Below are positions 8,650-16,591 of a stretch of DNA of 64,000 nucleotides, in pieces. The position numbers and the translations under genes are program-made. The stretch is from assembly GCA_038323575.1 (NCBI GenBank), contig JBBQHB010000009.1, forward strand, positions 1 through 64,000, given 5' to 3'. The notes beneath the pieces were generated by a model. It had not been told where the DNA came from. It made no database searches and worked only from the letters and a program-made list of their open reading frames with translations. Every line of letters starts with the position of its first letter. Positions within the stretch are counted from its first letter, which is position 1. This DNA comes from CAINVV01 sp038323575 (GTDB lineage Bacteria > Bacteroidota > Bacteroidia > Bacteroidales > Prolixibacteraceae).

Positions 8650-8680
8650 TTGCACGACTATAAATATAGTTGTATGTTTG
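8650..8680 (+). promoter_or_regulatory. Promoter with an embedded BlaI-type operator
   Basis: A Bacteroidota -7 element TATGTTTG (TAnnTTTG) occupies 8673-8680. A TTG at 8650-8652 lies 20 bases upstream, the right spacing for the -33 element. The spacer holds an imperfect palindrome, ACGACTATAAATATAGTTGT at 8654-8673, matching its own reverse complement at 16 of 20 positions. BlaI/MecI-family dimers bind such dyads over promoters, so repression of the blaI-M56 operon by BlaI itself is the simple reading. The blaI ATG follows 33 bases after the -7 element. Confidence 0.7.
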
Positions 8681-8712
8681 TCTTGAAGGATTGACAATTT
8701 AAATTTAAAGTC

Positions 8713-9090
8713 ATGCAATTAACAAAGGCAGAAGAACAGGTAATGCAGATTTTGTGGGATTTGGGCGAGGGGTTGGTCAAAGACATCCTCGACCGTTTCG
8801 AAGAACCGAAACCTGCGCGCAACACGGTATCCACGGTAGTAAGAATCCTGGAAAAGAAGGGATTCGTCGGGCACAAGGATTACGGCAAAGTGTTTGTCTA
8901 CTATCCGCTGGTGCTGAAGAAGGAGTATTCCGGTAAGCAGCTGTTCGGTTTGATGAACAACTATTTCAACAACTCCTTCCCGGCTATGGCATCTTTCTTC
9001 GCCAAAGAGAACGACCTGTCGATCAAAGATCTCGAGCTTTTGCTGGAAGAGACCAAAAAGGAACTGGCTAAACGCAATAAAACCGAATAA
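8713..9090 (+). CDS. BlaI/MecI/CopY-family transcriptional repressor
   Basis: A 125-residue protein starting MQLTKAEEQVMQILWDLGEG, the characteristic BlaI/MecI winged-helix opening. The recognition helix region is PARNTVSTVVRILEKKGFV and the wing YGKVFVYYPLV; the C-terminal helices (KDLELLLEETKKELAK) fit the dimerisation domain. It is a DNA-binding repressor normally inactivated by proteolysis triggered through its partner M56 membrane protease, which is the very next gene one base downstream. The palindrome at 8654-8673 is its probable operator. In Bacteroidota such pairs often control functions other than beta-lactamase; no beta-lactamase is in this window. Confidence 0.92.
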   Translation: MQLTKAEEQVMQILWDLGEGLVKDILDRFEEPKPARNTVSTVVRILEKKGFVGHKDYGKVFVYYPLVLKKEYSGKQLFGLMNNYFNNSFPAMASFFAKENDLSIKDLELLLEETKKELAKRNKTE

Positions 9091-9091
9091 G

Positions 9092-11530
9092 ATGGAATCC
9101 TTAGGCTTGTATCTGTTGAAATCAGCCGCATGGCTGACCGGTTTCGCACTGGTATACCTGCTGGCGCTGCGCAATGAGCATTTTTTCAGGCTTAACAGGA
9201 TTTTCCTGCTGGCCGGGATCATCGCTTCGCTGCTGTTTCCTTTGTACACGTTTCATTATGCGGTATTATTGCCGGCTTTAACTTCAGGCTCCGCCGCCGC
9301 AGGTGAGTTATCTGCAGGTGCTGTGGTTCCTGAAAAATCAACTGATTTCCCGGTCTATTTTTGGATCTACCTGCTTGGTAGCATAGCCTTTCTGGTTCGC
9401 CTGCTCTTTCAGACGTGGAAGATCATCCGGAAATTGCGGAATTCAGGCTATGTACAAACCGGAACCGTGAAATTGGTCCGTACCCCGGAATACCTCTCCC
9501 CGTTTTCATTTTTCTCTTTCGTTTTCGTCAATCCTTCAATTGCGACAATTGAAATGGAAGAGATCATGAACCACGAGCGGGAGCACATTCAGCAGCGTCA
9601 CTGGTTTGACCTGTTGCTGGTCGAAATGATCTGCATTTTGCAGTGGTTCAATCCGTTTGCGTGGATTTATGCCCATCTGGTCCGCCAGAACCATGAATTC
9701 CTGGCCGACGAGAGCGCCCTGCAACGTACTGCCGATCCGGCCGTTTACCAGGCAACCTTACTGAACCAGTTATTGGGAGTTCCTGTCTTCAGCCTCACCA
9801 ATTCATTCAGCTATTCACTCAACAAAAAACGATTTAAAATGATGAAAAAGAAAATAGATTCCCCTTTCAGGAAATTAAAGATGCTGGTTGTTTTGCCGCT
9901 GGCGGCGATGCTTTTCTATGCATTTGCAACGCCGGATTATCAATTTGGCAGCGAAAATACAACCGTGTCTCCTGAAGCGAAAACCATGGATGTCAAAGGG
10001 CAGGTACTTAAAAGTGACGGTCAGCCATTGTACGGTACTTCTGTTATTCTGAAAGGTTCAACAATGGGTACAATAACCGATAAGGAGGGAAATTTTGAAT
10101 TCAAAGGCGTCCCGTCAGACGGTGAACTGGTCTTTTCCTTCGTTGGATTCAAGTCGAAAGTGCAGAAAGTGTCCGGTCAGACAATGAAAATTACCATGGA
10201 AACCGCTACCGTCGGTATCGACAAGGTTGTTGTAGTGGCCTATGGGACACCTCCGCCGCCTCCGCCGCCTCCGCCACCGCCACCTGTGCCTTCAACCATA
10301 TTAAAGGGAATGGATAATGCAAATCCTCCCTTGATCTTCCTGGATGGTGTGCAAATTGATAAAAAGGCGATGGACCAGATCGATTCGAATACAATTCAAA
10401 GTATTTCAGTGCTGAAGGATAAAAGTGCAACTGCATTGTATGGCGAAAAGGGCAAAAACGGTGTTATTCTGATCACTACCAAGGCAAAGGCAGCTAAAGA
10501 TATCGATAAGTCGGGAGCTTATTCAGACAAAAAAGTGATTCCACCACCGCCACCGCCACCACCACCGCTTTCACCTTCATTTGTTGCAATGATCAAAGGA
10601 TTGGATAGTGCAAATCCGCCTCTTATTTACCTGGATGGAGTCCAAATTGATAAAAGTGCAATGGCCAAGATTGATCTGAATACAATTTTCGCTATGTCGG
10701 TGCTGAAGGATAAAAATGCCACTGATGCATTTGGTGAAAAAGCCAAAAACGGGGTCATTCTGATAAGAACCAGAGCCAAAGCAGCTGAAGCCCTTGATAG
10801 AACAGGAGCCTATTCCGATCAAAAGGTTGTTAAATCGAAAGATGATGATAATGTTTTTGTAGTTGTCGAAGAGATGCCTGAATTCCCGGGCGGTGAATTG
10901 GCTTTAAGGAAATACATTGGTGAGACCATTCAATATCCCGCCGAAGCTAAAGCAAAGGGCATTCAGGGAAAAGTATTCGTCACTTTCGTGGTAAACAATT
11001 TCGGAAAAGTTGAAAGAGCTAAAATTGCCAGGGGCGTTGATCCCTTGCTGGATGCAGAAGCCTTGCGCGTAGTCGGTATGCTGCCAACCTGGAAACCCGG
11101 CAGGCAACGTGGTGTGGATGTCAGTGTATCCTATACTGTTCCGGTCAGTTTTAAACTTTCTGATAATAAGGAAACAGTTGTAGTCCAGGAAACAGCTTTT
11201 CCAAAAGTTGAAAAAGAGGTTTTCATTGTGGTGGAAGAGATGCCTGAATTCCCAGGAGGATCGGAAGCTTTAAGGCAGTTTATTGCACGGACAGTCAAAT
11301 ATCCCGCTGAAGCCCAAAAAGAGAAAGCACAGGGGAAAGTCTTTGTCACTTTTGTAGTGAACAGCACAGGCAAAGTTGAAAATGCAAAAATTGCAAGGTC
11401 AGTAAATCCTGCACTTGACGCAGAAGCGATAAGGGTAGTTAGTCAAATGCCCGACTGGAAGCCCGGACAACAGCGCGGTCAAGCTGTCAGCGTGGCCTAT
11501 ACCGTTCCAATCGAATTTGTATTGCAATAA
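9092..11530 (+). CDS. M56-family (BlaR1/MecR1-like) membrane metalloprotease with carboxypeptidase-regulatory, plug-like repeats and two TonB C-terminal domains
   Basis: An 812-residue mosaic. Residues 1-280 are the M56 part: membrane helices, a zinc motif HEREH near 161 and the downstream NHEFLADESAL with the third ligand, and a further hydrophobic segment near 270. Residues about 300-375 are a CarboxypepD_reg-like beta domain (GSTMGTITDKEGNFEFKGVP). Next come two tandem units, each a polyproline run (about residues 386 and 484) followed by PPLIFLDGVQID or PPLIYLDGVQID and ISVLKDKSATALYGEKGKNG, which resemble the plug signature of SusC-type receptors. Residues about 590-685 and 711-812 are two TonB C-terminal domains beginning VVEEMPEFPGG and containing GKVFVTFVVN. 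It probably senses envelope signals and releases BlaI repression, and may contact TonB-dependent receptors; that part is inference. Confidence 0.85.
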   Translation: MESLGLYLLKSAAWLTGFALVYLLALRNEHFFRLNRIFLLAGIIASLLFPLYTFHYAVLLPALTSGSAAAGELSAGAVVPEKSTDFPVYFWIYLLGSIAFLVRLLFQTWKIIRKLRNSGYVQTGTVKLVRTPEYLSPFSFFSFVFVNPSIATIEMEEIMNHEREHIQQRHWFDLLLVEMICILQWFNPFAWIYAHLVRQNHEFLADESALQRTADPAVYQATLLNQLLGVPVFSLTNSFSYSLNKKRFKMMKKKIDSPFRKLKMLVVLPLAAMLFYAFATPDYQFGSENTTVSPEAKTMDVKGQVLKSDGQPLYGTSVILKGSTMGTITDKEGNFEFKGVPSDGELVFSFVGFKSKVQKVSGQTMKITMETATVGIDKVVVVAYGTPPPPPPPPPPPPVPSTILKGMDNANPPLIFLDGVQIDKKAMDQIDSNTIQSISVLKDKSATALYGEKGKNGVILITTKAKAAKDIDKSGAYSDKKVIPPPPPPPPPLSPSFVAMIKGLDSANPPLIYLDGVQIDKSAMAKIDLNTIFAMSVLKDKNATDAFGEKAKNGVILIRTRAKAAEALDRTGAYSDQKVVKSKDDDNVFVVVEEMPEFPGGELALRKYIGETIQYPAEAKAKGIQGKVFVTFVVNNFGKVERAKIARGVDPLLDAEALRVVGMLPTWKPGRQRGVDVSVSYTVPVSFKLSDNKETVVVQETAFPKVEKEVFIVVEEMPEFPGGSEALRQFIARTVKYPAEAQKEKAQGKVFVTFVVNSTGKVENAKIARSVNPALDAEAIRVVSQMPDWKPGQQRGQAVSVAYTVPIEFVLQ

Positions 11531-11570
11531 AACATCAAGAAAGGACTTGGTTGTCGTGATTTACCTTTTT

Positions 11571-11675
11571 TTAACCGCAGAGAGCGCAAAGCAGGCGCAG
11601 AGGACACAAAGTTGAATATCTGTAAGACAAAACTTTGTGCCCTTTGCGTTAAAACTTGGCGTCCTTTGCGGTTAA
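11571..11675. repeat. Long imperfect inverted repeat of CGCAAAG units
   Basis: The left arm (11571-11612) has TTAACCGCAGAGAGCGCAAA and GAGGACACAAAGTT. The right arm (11631-11675) reads AACTTTGTGCCCTTTGCG then GTCCTTTGCGGTTAA, nearly its reverse complement. A related but more diverged element is at 45772-45862. It sits between the M56 operon and the first xylanase and could fold into a long hairpin. It may end transcription or be a dispersed intergenic element. Confidence 0.6.
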
Positions 11676-11798
11676 TTTTTTTTGTCTGAAAAAAGAGCTT
11701 ATCATTTTCGCCAATAAAAGACTTAAGGATTGTTTTCTGTCGGCATTTTTCCCAAATTGCAGTTCATTTCAGATTTTCATATTAGTAAAGCTCCTTTC

Positions 11799-12923
11799 AT
11801 GAACTGCAAATCAATCTCGCAAATATTACTTCTTTCATTTGTCATTGCTTCCTGCAGCAAGTCCGCAACTGAACCGGACCCTATCCCTTCTGTTGTTTCC
11901 GGCAATACCCGTCCGACAAATCTTGCAGAGTACAATCTTGCCAACGAAGGGCTGAAGGATTACTTCCCCGCCGGCACTTTTTTTTCAATTGGAGCGGCCA
12001 TTGCGCCCTCCTCTGTGGATAATGCGGATGCGGCCAAACTTTTGAAGCGCCATTTCAACAGCCTGACCGCCGAAAATGTGATGAAGTGGTCGACCCTTCA
12101 ACCCACAGAGGGCACTTTCAATTTCACTGAGGCAGACAAGATCGTTGCATTCGCGCAGGCAAACAACATGAAGGTCAGGGGGCATACCCTTTGCTGGCAC
12201 AACCAGGTTCCAAATTGGATTTTTACCAACGGGGGCGTAACGGCTTCCAAAGATTTGGTTTTGCAGCGGCTGCGGGCGCATATCACTACCGTGATGAACC
12301 ATTTCAAAGGCAAGGTGTATTGCTGGGATGTTGTGAACGAAGCGATCGATGACGGATCAAATACTTACAAGGCAACAAATTGGTACAATAGCTGCGGCGA
12401 AGATTATATCATCGAAGCCTTCAAGGCGGCCAGGCTGGCAGACCCTTCGGCAAAGCTGTTTTACAACGATTATTCCGCAGTTAGTCCTGCCAAAAGGGAC
12501 AAAATTTACGCCCTTTTGAAAAAACTGAAAGATCAGAACCTGGTCGACGGCATGGGCATGCAAGGCCACTGGAACATCAATTATCCCTCCAACCAGCTCC
12601 TCATCGATGCGCTGGACAAATACAAATCAGCGGGTGTTGAGATCCAGGTTACTGAATTGGATGTCTCTGCGTACACTGCTGATTCCGATCCGCAGACTGC
12701 TTTTACAACAACTATTGCTCAAAATCAGGCTGCTGCCTATGGCCGGTTTTTCAATGTGTTCAGGACCTACAAAGGGACCATTACCGGAATCACCTTTTGG
12801 GGAGTGGCCGACAACTACAGCTGGTTGGACAATTTCCCGGTGGCGGGAAGGAAAAATTATCCATTCCTTTTTGATGCGCTTTACAACCCTAAACAGGCAT
12901 ACTTTACGGTTATTAATTTTTAA
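11799..12923 (+). CDS. Endo-1,4-beta-xylanase, glycoside hydrolase family 10, lipoprotein
   Basis: A 374-residue GH10 enzyme. I place the start at the ATG at 11799 because it gives a lipoprotein signal, MNCKSISQILLLSFVIASCS, with a lipobox ending in Cys. Catalytic motifs are intact: acid/base Glu in CWDVVNEAIDDG and nucleophile Glu in VQVTELDVSA-type sequence (QVTELDVSA). GHTLCWHNQVPNW and FWGVADNYSWLD are the usual GH10 subsite blocks. It hydrolyses xylan backbone and is expected to be anchored in the outer membrane or periplasm. A second GH10 gene follows at 13146, separated by a dispersed repeat, suggesting a surface plus secreted pair. Confidence 0.92.
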   Translation: MNCKSISQILLLSFVIASCSKSATEPDPIPSVVSGNTRPTNLAEYNLANEGLKDYFPAGTFFSIGAAIAPSSVDNADAAKLLKRHFNSLTAENVMKWSTLQPTEGTFNFTEADKIVAFAQANNMKVRGHTLCWHNQVPNWIFTNGGVTASKDLVLQRLRAHITTVMNHFKGKVYCWDVVNEAIDDGSNTYKATNWYNSCGEDYIIEAFKAARLADPSAKLFYNDYSAVSPAKRDKIYALLKKLKDQNLVDGMGMQGHWNINYPSNQLLIDALDKYKSAGVEIQVTELDVSAYTADSDPQTAFTTTIAQNQAAAYGRFFNVFRTYKGTITGITFWGVADNYSWLDNFPVAGRKNYPFLFDALYNPKQAYFTVINF

Positions 12924-12976
12924 TTTTGTTTGGTTTAAGTTGAAAAACAATAATGTTGTAAGTTCCAAAATTCTGA

Positions 12977-13095
12977 CCTCCCCCAACCTCCCGATAAATC
13001 GGGACAGGCCCTCCCAAGGAGGGGAGTGGTGCCCTGAATCTTGATTGCAGGTAGTATCTGAAGTCTCCCCCTCGGGGAGATTTAGAGGGGTCAAA
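12977..13095. repeat. Dispersed palindromic intergenic element (CCCTCCCAAGGAGGGG type)
   Basis: The element starts with CTGACCTCCCCCAACCTCCC, contains the hairpins CCCGATAAATCGGGA and CCCTCCCAAGGAGGGG, and closes with TCTCCCCCTCGGGGAGATTT and AGAGGGGTC. Its outer ends (GACCTCCCCC and GAGGGGTC) are roughly complementary. It separates the two GH10 genes. This looks like a non-autonomous intergenic repeat; no coding potential is evident. Confidence 0.65.
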
Positions 13096-13145
13096 TTGGC
13101 GGAAGAATGCACATTTTTGATGCAATTTCTTAAAAAAATTTGAAA

Positions 13146-14189
13146 ATGAAAAATTCTAACCTTTTGATTTTTCTCTTTCTCTTTTCAGCCCTGTCAATGT
13201 CCGGACAAGGAACGTTAAGGGAATCGGCCGACAAATTGAACAAGCACATCGGCGTGGCTGTCAGCAGCCAGTTCTTCAGCTTTCCTGCCGACCATCCTTA
13301 CAAAACTTTGTTGAAAACCGAGTTCAATATGGTGGTGGCAGAGAACTCCATGAAACCGGCTAACATTGAACCGGTCCGCGGTCAGTTTGCGTTTGCCTAT
13401 GCCGACTCTCTTCTATCCTTTGCCGAAACCAATGGGATGAAGGTGAGAGGACATTGCCTGGTCTGGCACCAACAGATTCCGAAATGGATGAACAATGACC
13501 AGCTTTCCCGTGAGGAGCTGTCGGCAATTTTGAAGGAATACATCACCACAGTTGTGACCCACTTCAAAGGCAGGATCTATGCCTGGGATGTGGTCAATGA
13601 GGCTATCGATGAAAAAGAGCCTGACACCTACCGCAAAACAGTCTGGTATAAGGTGCTGGGTCCTTCCTGCATTGATTCTGCATTCGTCTGGGCTCACCGT
13701 GCTGATCCGTCTGCCATCCTCATCTACAACGACTATGGCGGTGAAGAGATGAATGCCAAATCAAATGCGGTCTTCAACCTGGTCAAAGGGATGAAAGAAC
13801 GGAAAATTCCGGTCAGCGGAGTTGGTTTGCAGTGCCATTTCCAGTTGGGAAAGCTGAACGCCGACGAAATGAAAAAAAACATGCAGCGAATCGCAAAACT
13901 GGGTCTCCAGACACAGATTACCGAGCTGGATATCGCCATCCCATCCGACCAGTTTACCAAAGAGAATGCCGAAAAACAGGCTGAAGAATACAAACAGGTC
14001 ATGTCACTTTTTGTCAACGACAAGAACTGCACCTGTTTTATGCTCTGGGGACTCACAGATAAATTCTCCTGGATACCGGGATTCTCAAAAGGCAAACGAG
14101 GAAATGCCCTGATCTTTGCGGACGACTACAGTAAAAAGCCTGCATACAATTCAATGTTCAACCTGTTGAAGAAAATGGCCGGTAAATAA
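13146..14189 (+). CDS. Endo-1,4-beta-xylanase, glycoside hydrolase family 10, secreted
   Basis: A 347-residue GH10 xylanase; the ATG at 13146 begins a signal peptide (MKNSNLLIFLFLFSALSMSG), and the TTG two codons upstream is less likely. Visible motifs are VVAENSMKPANIEP, GHCLVWHQQIPKWM, acid/base Glu in AWDVVNEAIDEKE, nucleophile Glu in QITELDIAIP and MLWGLTDKFSWIPG. It shares architecture with the lipoprotein GH10 at 11799, but the two are clearly diverged rather than a recent copy. It has no lipobox and is therefore probably periplasmic or released. The pair points to use of xylan or arabinoxylan. Confidence 0.92.
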   Translation: MKNSNLLIFLFLFSALSMSGQGTLRESADKLNKHIGVAVSSQFFSFPADHPYKTLLKTEFNMVVAENSMKPANIEPVRGQFAFAYADSLLSFAETNGMKVRGHCLVWHQQIPKWMNNDQLSREELSAILKEYITTVVTHFKGRIYAWDVVNEAIDEKEPDTYRKTVWYKVLGPSCIDSAFVWAHRADPSAILIYNDYGGEEMNAKSNAVFNLVKGMKERKIPVSGVGLQCHFQLGKLNADEMKKNMQRIAKLGLQTQITELDIAIPSDQFTKENAEKQAEEYKQVMSLFVNDKNCTCFMLWGLTDKFSWIPGFSKGKRGNALIFADDYSKKPAYNSMFNLLKKMAGK

Positions 14190-14218
14190 TAAAAGAAATC
14201 AAATTATTCACTTCGAAT

Positions 14219-15487
14219 ATGAATTCAAGAGAGAACCTTCAGAAGACATTAAACCACCAACAACCAGACCGCCTGGTGGTTGATTTTGGCGGAACCGCAG
14301 TTACCGGCATTCATTGCCAGGCAGTAAAAAATCTCCGCGCTTTTTACGGACTGGAGGACCGTCCGGTAAAGGTGGTCGAGCCCTTCCAGATGCTGGGGGA
14401 AGTGGATGACGAACTGATTGAAAAAATGGGCATCGATGTAGTCGGGGCCTACGGGAAAAACAACATGTTCGGCATCGCCAACGCCGAATGCGAATGGAAG
14501 CCCTACTCCACGAACTGGGGACAGAAAATCCTGGTTCCAACCGATTTTAACACCATGCAGGATACAGATGGCAGTACCCTGATATACCCGGGAGGAGACA
14601 CCTCCCTGCCTCCCAATGCCAGATTACCAAAAGCCGGCTATTTTTTCGATGCCATCATCCGCCAGGAGCCGATAGTTGAGGAGAAGCTTAATCCGGAAGA
14701 TAACCTCGAAGAGTTTGAACCGATTTCGGAGGAAACGCTTCATTACTGGGAGAGAACTGTCAGACAGCAAGCTTCAAAAGGGAAAGGTGTTATTGCCAGC
14801 CTTGGAGGCACTGCCCTGGGTGATATCGCACTCGTGCCCGGTATGCAGCTTAAAAATCCCAAGGGGATACGCGATGTGGCCGAGTGGTACATGAGCACCA
14901 TCATGCGGCCGGATTACATCCATGCAATATTTGAAAAGCAGACCGAGTTGGCCATCGCGAATTTTTCCAAAATTTATGGAAGAATAGGTAACCAAATCGA
15001 TGCAGTATTTATCTGTGGTACCGATTTTGGAACGCAGGTCTCCACCTTTTGTTCTCCGGATGAATTCAGGGAGCTCTACATTCCATATTACCGGAGAATC
15101 AACGACTGGATGCACCAAAATACCGAATGGAAAAGCTTTAAACACTCCTGCGGAGCGGTCGAGACCTTTATGCCGTTGTTTATCGATGCCGGGTTCGATA
15201 TCATCAATCCTGTTCAGATCAACGCAAAAGGGATGGATCCGCAACATTTGAAAAACAGATACGGGAAAGCGATAGTCTTCTGGGGCGGCGGGGTTGACAC
15301 CCAAAAGATGCTCTCATTCGGCACCCCTGCAGAGGTTAAAAAACAGGTCCTCGAAAATTGCGAAATTTTCGGTAGGGACGGCGGCTTCGTCTTCAATACG
15401 GTTCACAATATCCAGGCGAATGTTCCGATCGGAAACCTCGCTGCAATGCTAGATGCCATAAAGGACTTCAATGGACAACCTAAATAA
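14219..15487 (+). CDS. Uroporphyrinogen decarboxylase (UroD) family protein
   Basis: A 422-residue member of the UroD/MtaA-like TIM-barrel family. The N-terminal RENLQKTLNHQQPDRLVVDF is the usual family opening, and late blocks FKHSCGAVETFMPLFIDAGF and GGGVDTQKML match the C-terminal half of the barrel. True HemE proteins are near 340 residues and carry an FxGxPxT-type substrate motif that I do not find, so haem synthesis is unlikely. Related proteins act as corrinoid methyltransferases or as poorly characterised proteins encoded near carbohydrate genes. It follows the second xylanase by 29 bases and may share its transcript. The substrate is unknown. Confidence 0.8.
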   Translation: MNSRENLQKTLNHQQPDRLVVDFGGTAVTGIHCQAVKNLRAFYGLEDRPVKVVEPFQMLGEVDDELIEKMGIDVVGAYGKNNMFGIANAECEWKPYSTNWGQKILVPTDFNTMQDTDGSTLIYPGGDTSLPPNARLPKAGYFFDAIIRQEPIVEEKLNPEDNLEEFEPISEETLHYWERTVRQQASKGKGVIASLGGTALGDIALVPGMQLKNPKGIRDVAEWYMSTIMRPDYIHAIFEKQTELAIANFSKIYGRIGNQIDAVFICGTDFGTQVSTFCSPDEFRELYIPYYRRINDWMHQNTEWKSFKHSCGAVETFMPLFIDAGFDIINPVQINAKGMDPQHLKNRYGKAIVFWGGGVDTQKMLSFGTPAEVKKQVLENCEIFGRDGGFVFNTVHNIQANVPIGNLAAMLDAIKDFNGQPK

Positions 15488-15679
15488 ATTGTCCGGCAAT
15501 TAATCAATTACAAATCCCAAGGCAGCGCCTTCGATCTGGCCATTCCAACCCCGGAGCATTTTCTGCCGTTGCTGTACATCCTGGCATTGAAAGGGAAGGA
15601 TTAAAAGGTGAGTCTGTTCAACGACAAAGCGGTTGCCGGTTCACTGAGCATGACGACGGTAAAAATCGGGGAAACTTGA
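15488..15679 (+). pseudogene. 3' remnant of an extradiol dioxygenase (4,5-DOPA dioxygenase/YgiD-like), with internal stop
   Basis: Directly after the UroD stop, and in the same frame, the sequence encodes INYKSQGSAFDLAIPTPEHF and LPLLYILALKGKD. Then comes a TAA at 15602-15604, then KVSLFNDKAVAGSLSMTTVK up to TGA at 15677-15679. Both halves align by eye with the C-terminus of YgiD/DODA-type class III extradiol dioxygenases (IPTPEH, LPLLY, FND, GS-x-S/M). The N-terminal two thirds are missing, there is no start codon, and one nonsense codon lies in the middle, so this is a decayed fragment. Confidence 0.75.
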
Positions 15680-15710
15680 ATGTGATCTGTATGTTTTAAC
15701 ATTCTGACTT

Positions 15711-15718
15711 TAATTTTG
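15711..15718 (+). promoter_or_regulatory. Candidate -7 element for the HEPN/MNT operon
   Basis: TAATTTTG matches the Bacteroidota -7 consensus TAnnTTTG, 13 bases before the HEPN ATG. No clear -33 TTTG lies 19-20 bases upstream, and a second TATTTTTG overlaps at 15719-15726, so the exact start point is uncertain. Confidence 0.4.
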
Positions 15719-15731
15719 TATTTTTGAATCA

Positions 15732-16061
15732 ATGGAAGAGAAAATTCCCAATATTGATCAGATCATTCTTCACTGGCGTGAATCCTCAGATGAGAACTAC
15801 GCAACGATGAAGAATTTGATTAAGACAAAGGAATATGCCTGGTCCTTATTTCTTGGACACCTTGTAATTGAAAAATTATTGAAAGCTGTTTATGTCAAAC
15901 GAATGCAGAAGCATCCCCTTTTTCTGCACGATCTGCTTCGTCTGGCAAAGAAAATTAACATTAATGTCCCTGATGAATATGACGAGTGGCTTGATGAAAT
16001 TACAACTTTTAATTTAAATGCACGTTACGATAATTACAAGCAAAATTTTAAACAACTTTGA
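15732..16061 (+). CDS. HEPN-domain protein (toxin of a HEPN/MNT pair), C-terminus cut by an in-frame TGA
   Basis: The 109 residues up to the TGA at 16059-16061 are a typical small HEPN fold: IILHWRESSDENYATMKNLI, then GHLVIEKLLKAVYVKR, HPLFLHDLLRLA, and the late ITTFNLNARYDNYKQNF. HEPN toxins of this type are usually RNases. The same frame continues past the TGA with TAEFSKEWIGKIEILRQWLI and ends at TAG 16131-16133. Those residues look exactly like the last helix of HEPN proteins, and the TGA occupies the place where relatives commonly have Cys (K-L-C-T). The MNT gene start at 16112 overlaps the extended frame by 22 bases. So this is a nonsense mutation or readthrough site in an otherwise intact gene; the extended product would be 133 residues. 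Confidence 0.8.
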   Translation: MEEKIPNIDQIILHWRESSDENYATMKNLIKTKEYAWSLFLGHLVIEKLLKAVYVKRMQKHPLFLHDLLRLAKKININVPDEYDEWLDEITTFNLNARYDNYKQNFKQL

Positions 16062-16111
16062 ACAGCGGAGTTCTCAAAGGAATGGATAGGTAAAATTGAA
16101 ATTCTAAGGCA

Positions 16112-16417
16112 ATGGTTGATCAGTCAGTTATAGAAACGGCTAAAAAATATATTAAGCAGATTCCTGAAAGCATGGAACTGAAAAAGGCTTATCTTTTTGG
16201 TTCTTACGCAAAAGGAAACGAACGGGATGACAGTGATATTGATATCGCCTTGGTGATAGGGAAAATGGATGATTTTTTTGCAACTCAAATGCAACTCATG
16301 AGAATAAGAAGAAAAATTGATCTGCGCATTGAACCACATCCAATTTATGACCAGGATTTTAATATTCAGAATCCTTTAGCTTACGAGATACAACAAAACG
16401 GGATTGAATTGGTATAA
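16112..16417 (+). CDS. MNT-domain nucleotidyltransferase (antitoxin of a HEPN/MNT pair)
   Basis: A 101-residue minimal nucleotidyltransferase. The active-site signature is complete: LFGSYAKGNERDDSDIDIAL near residues 28-47 (GSxAxG...SDIDI), with the downstream IDLRIEPHPI supplying the third acidic position. MNT antitoxins neutralise the partner HEPN RNase, in studied cases by AMPylating it. It starts inside the last 22 bases of the extended HEPN frame, typical translational coupling for such pairs. The protein itself shows no defect. Confidence 0.88.
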   Translation: MVDQSVIETAKKYIKQIPESMELKKAYLFGSYAKGNERDDSDIDIALVIGKMDDFFATQMQLMRIRRKIDLRIEPHPIYDQDFNIQNPLAYEIQQNGIELV

Positions 16418-16591
16418 AATAATCCTTTCAAATCCCTGATTGGTACATATTCCTCTACGCTTAAATTTTTATCAGGTAAATGTTGTATGACGTTTTTTTA
16501 TATTTGCTCCATAGTCTGTTGTTTGGCTGCAAACAAATTTCATTCCTTTATACTTGCTGCCGGATCAACCAACTTTCAAAAATGCCGAGTT

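Noticed and set aside
9092..11530. Frameshifted fusion of several genes
   Set aside because: The frame is continuous, repeats are in register and each domain is complete, so a real mosaic protein is more likely.
11730..11798. Upstream TTG start for the first GH10 gene
   Set aside because: The ATG at 11799 gives a proper lipoprotein signal with a lipobox.
14219..15487. HemE (haem biosynthesis)
   Set aside because: Length and missing substrate motif do not fit HemE; only the UroD superfamily is supported.
16059..16061. Selenocysteine at the HEPN TGA
   Set aside because: The codon replaces a Cys-like position, but I see no SECIS-like hairpin directly after it and no selenium genes in the window. 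A nonsense mutation is simpler.
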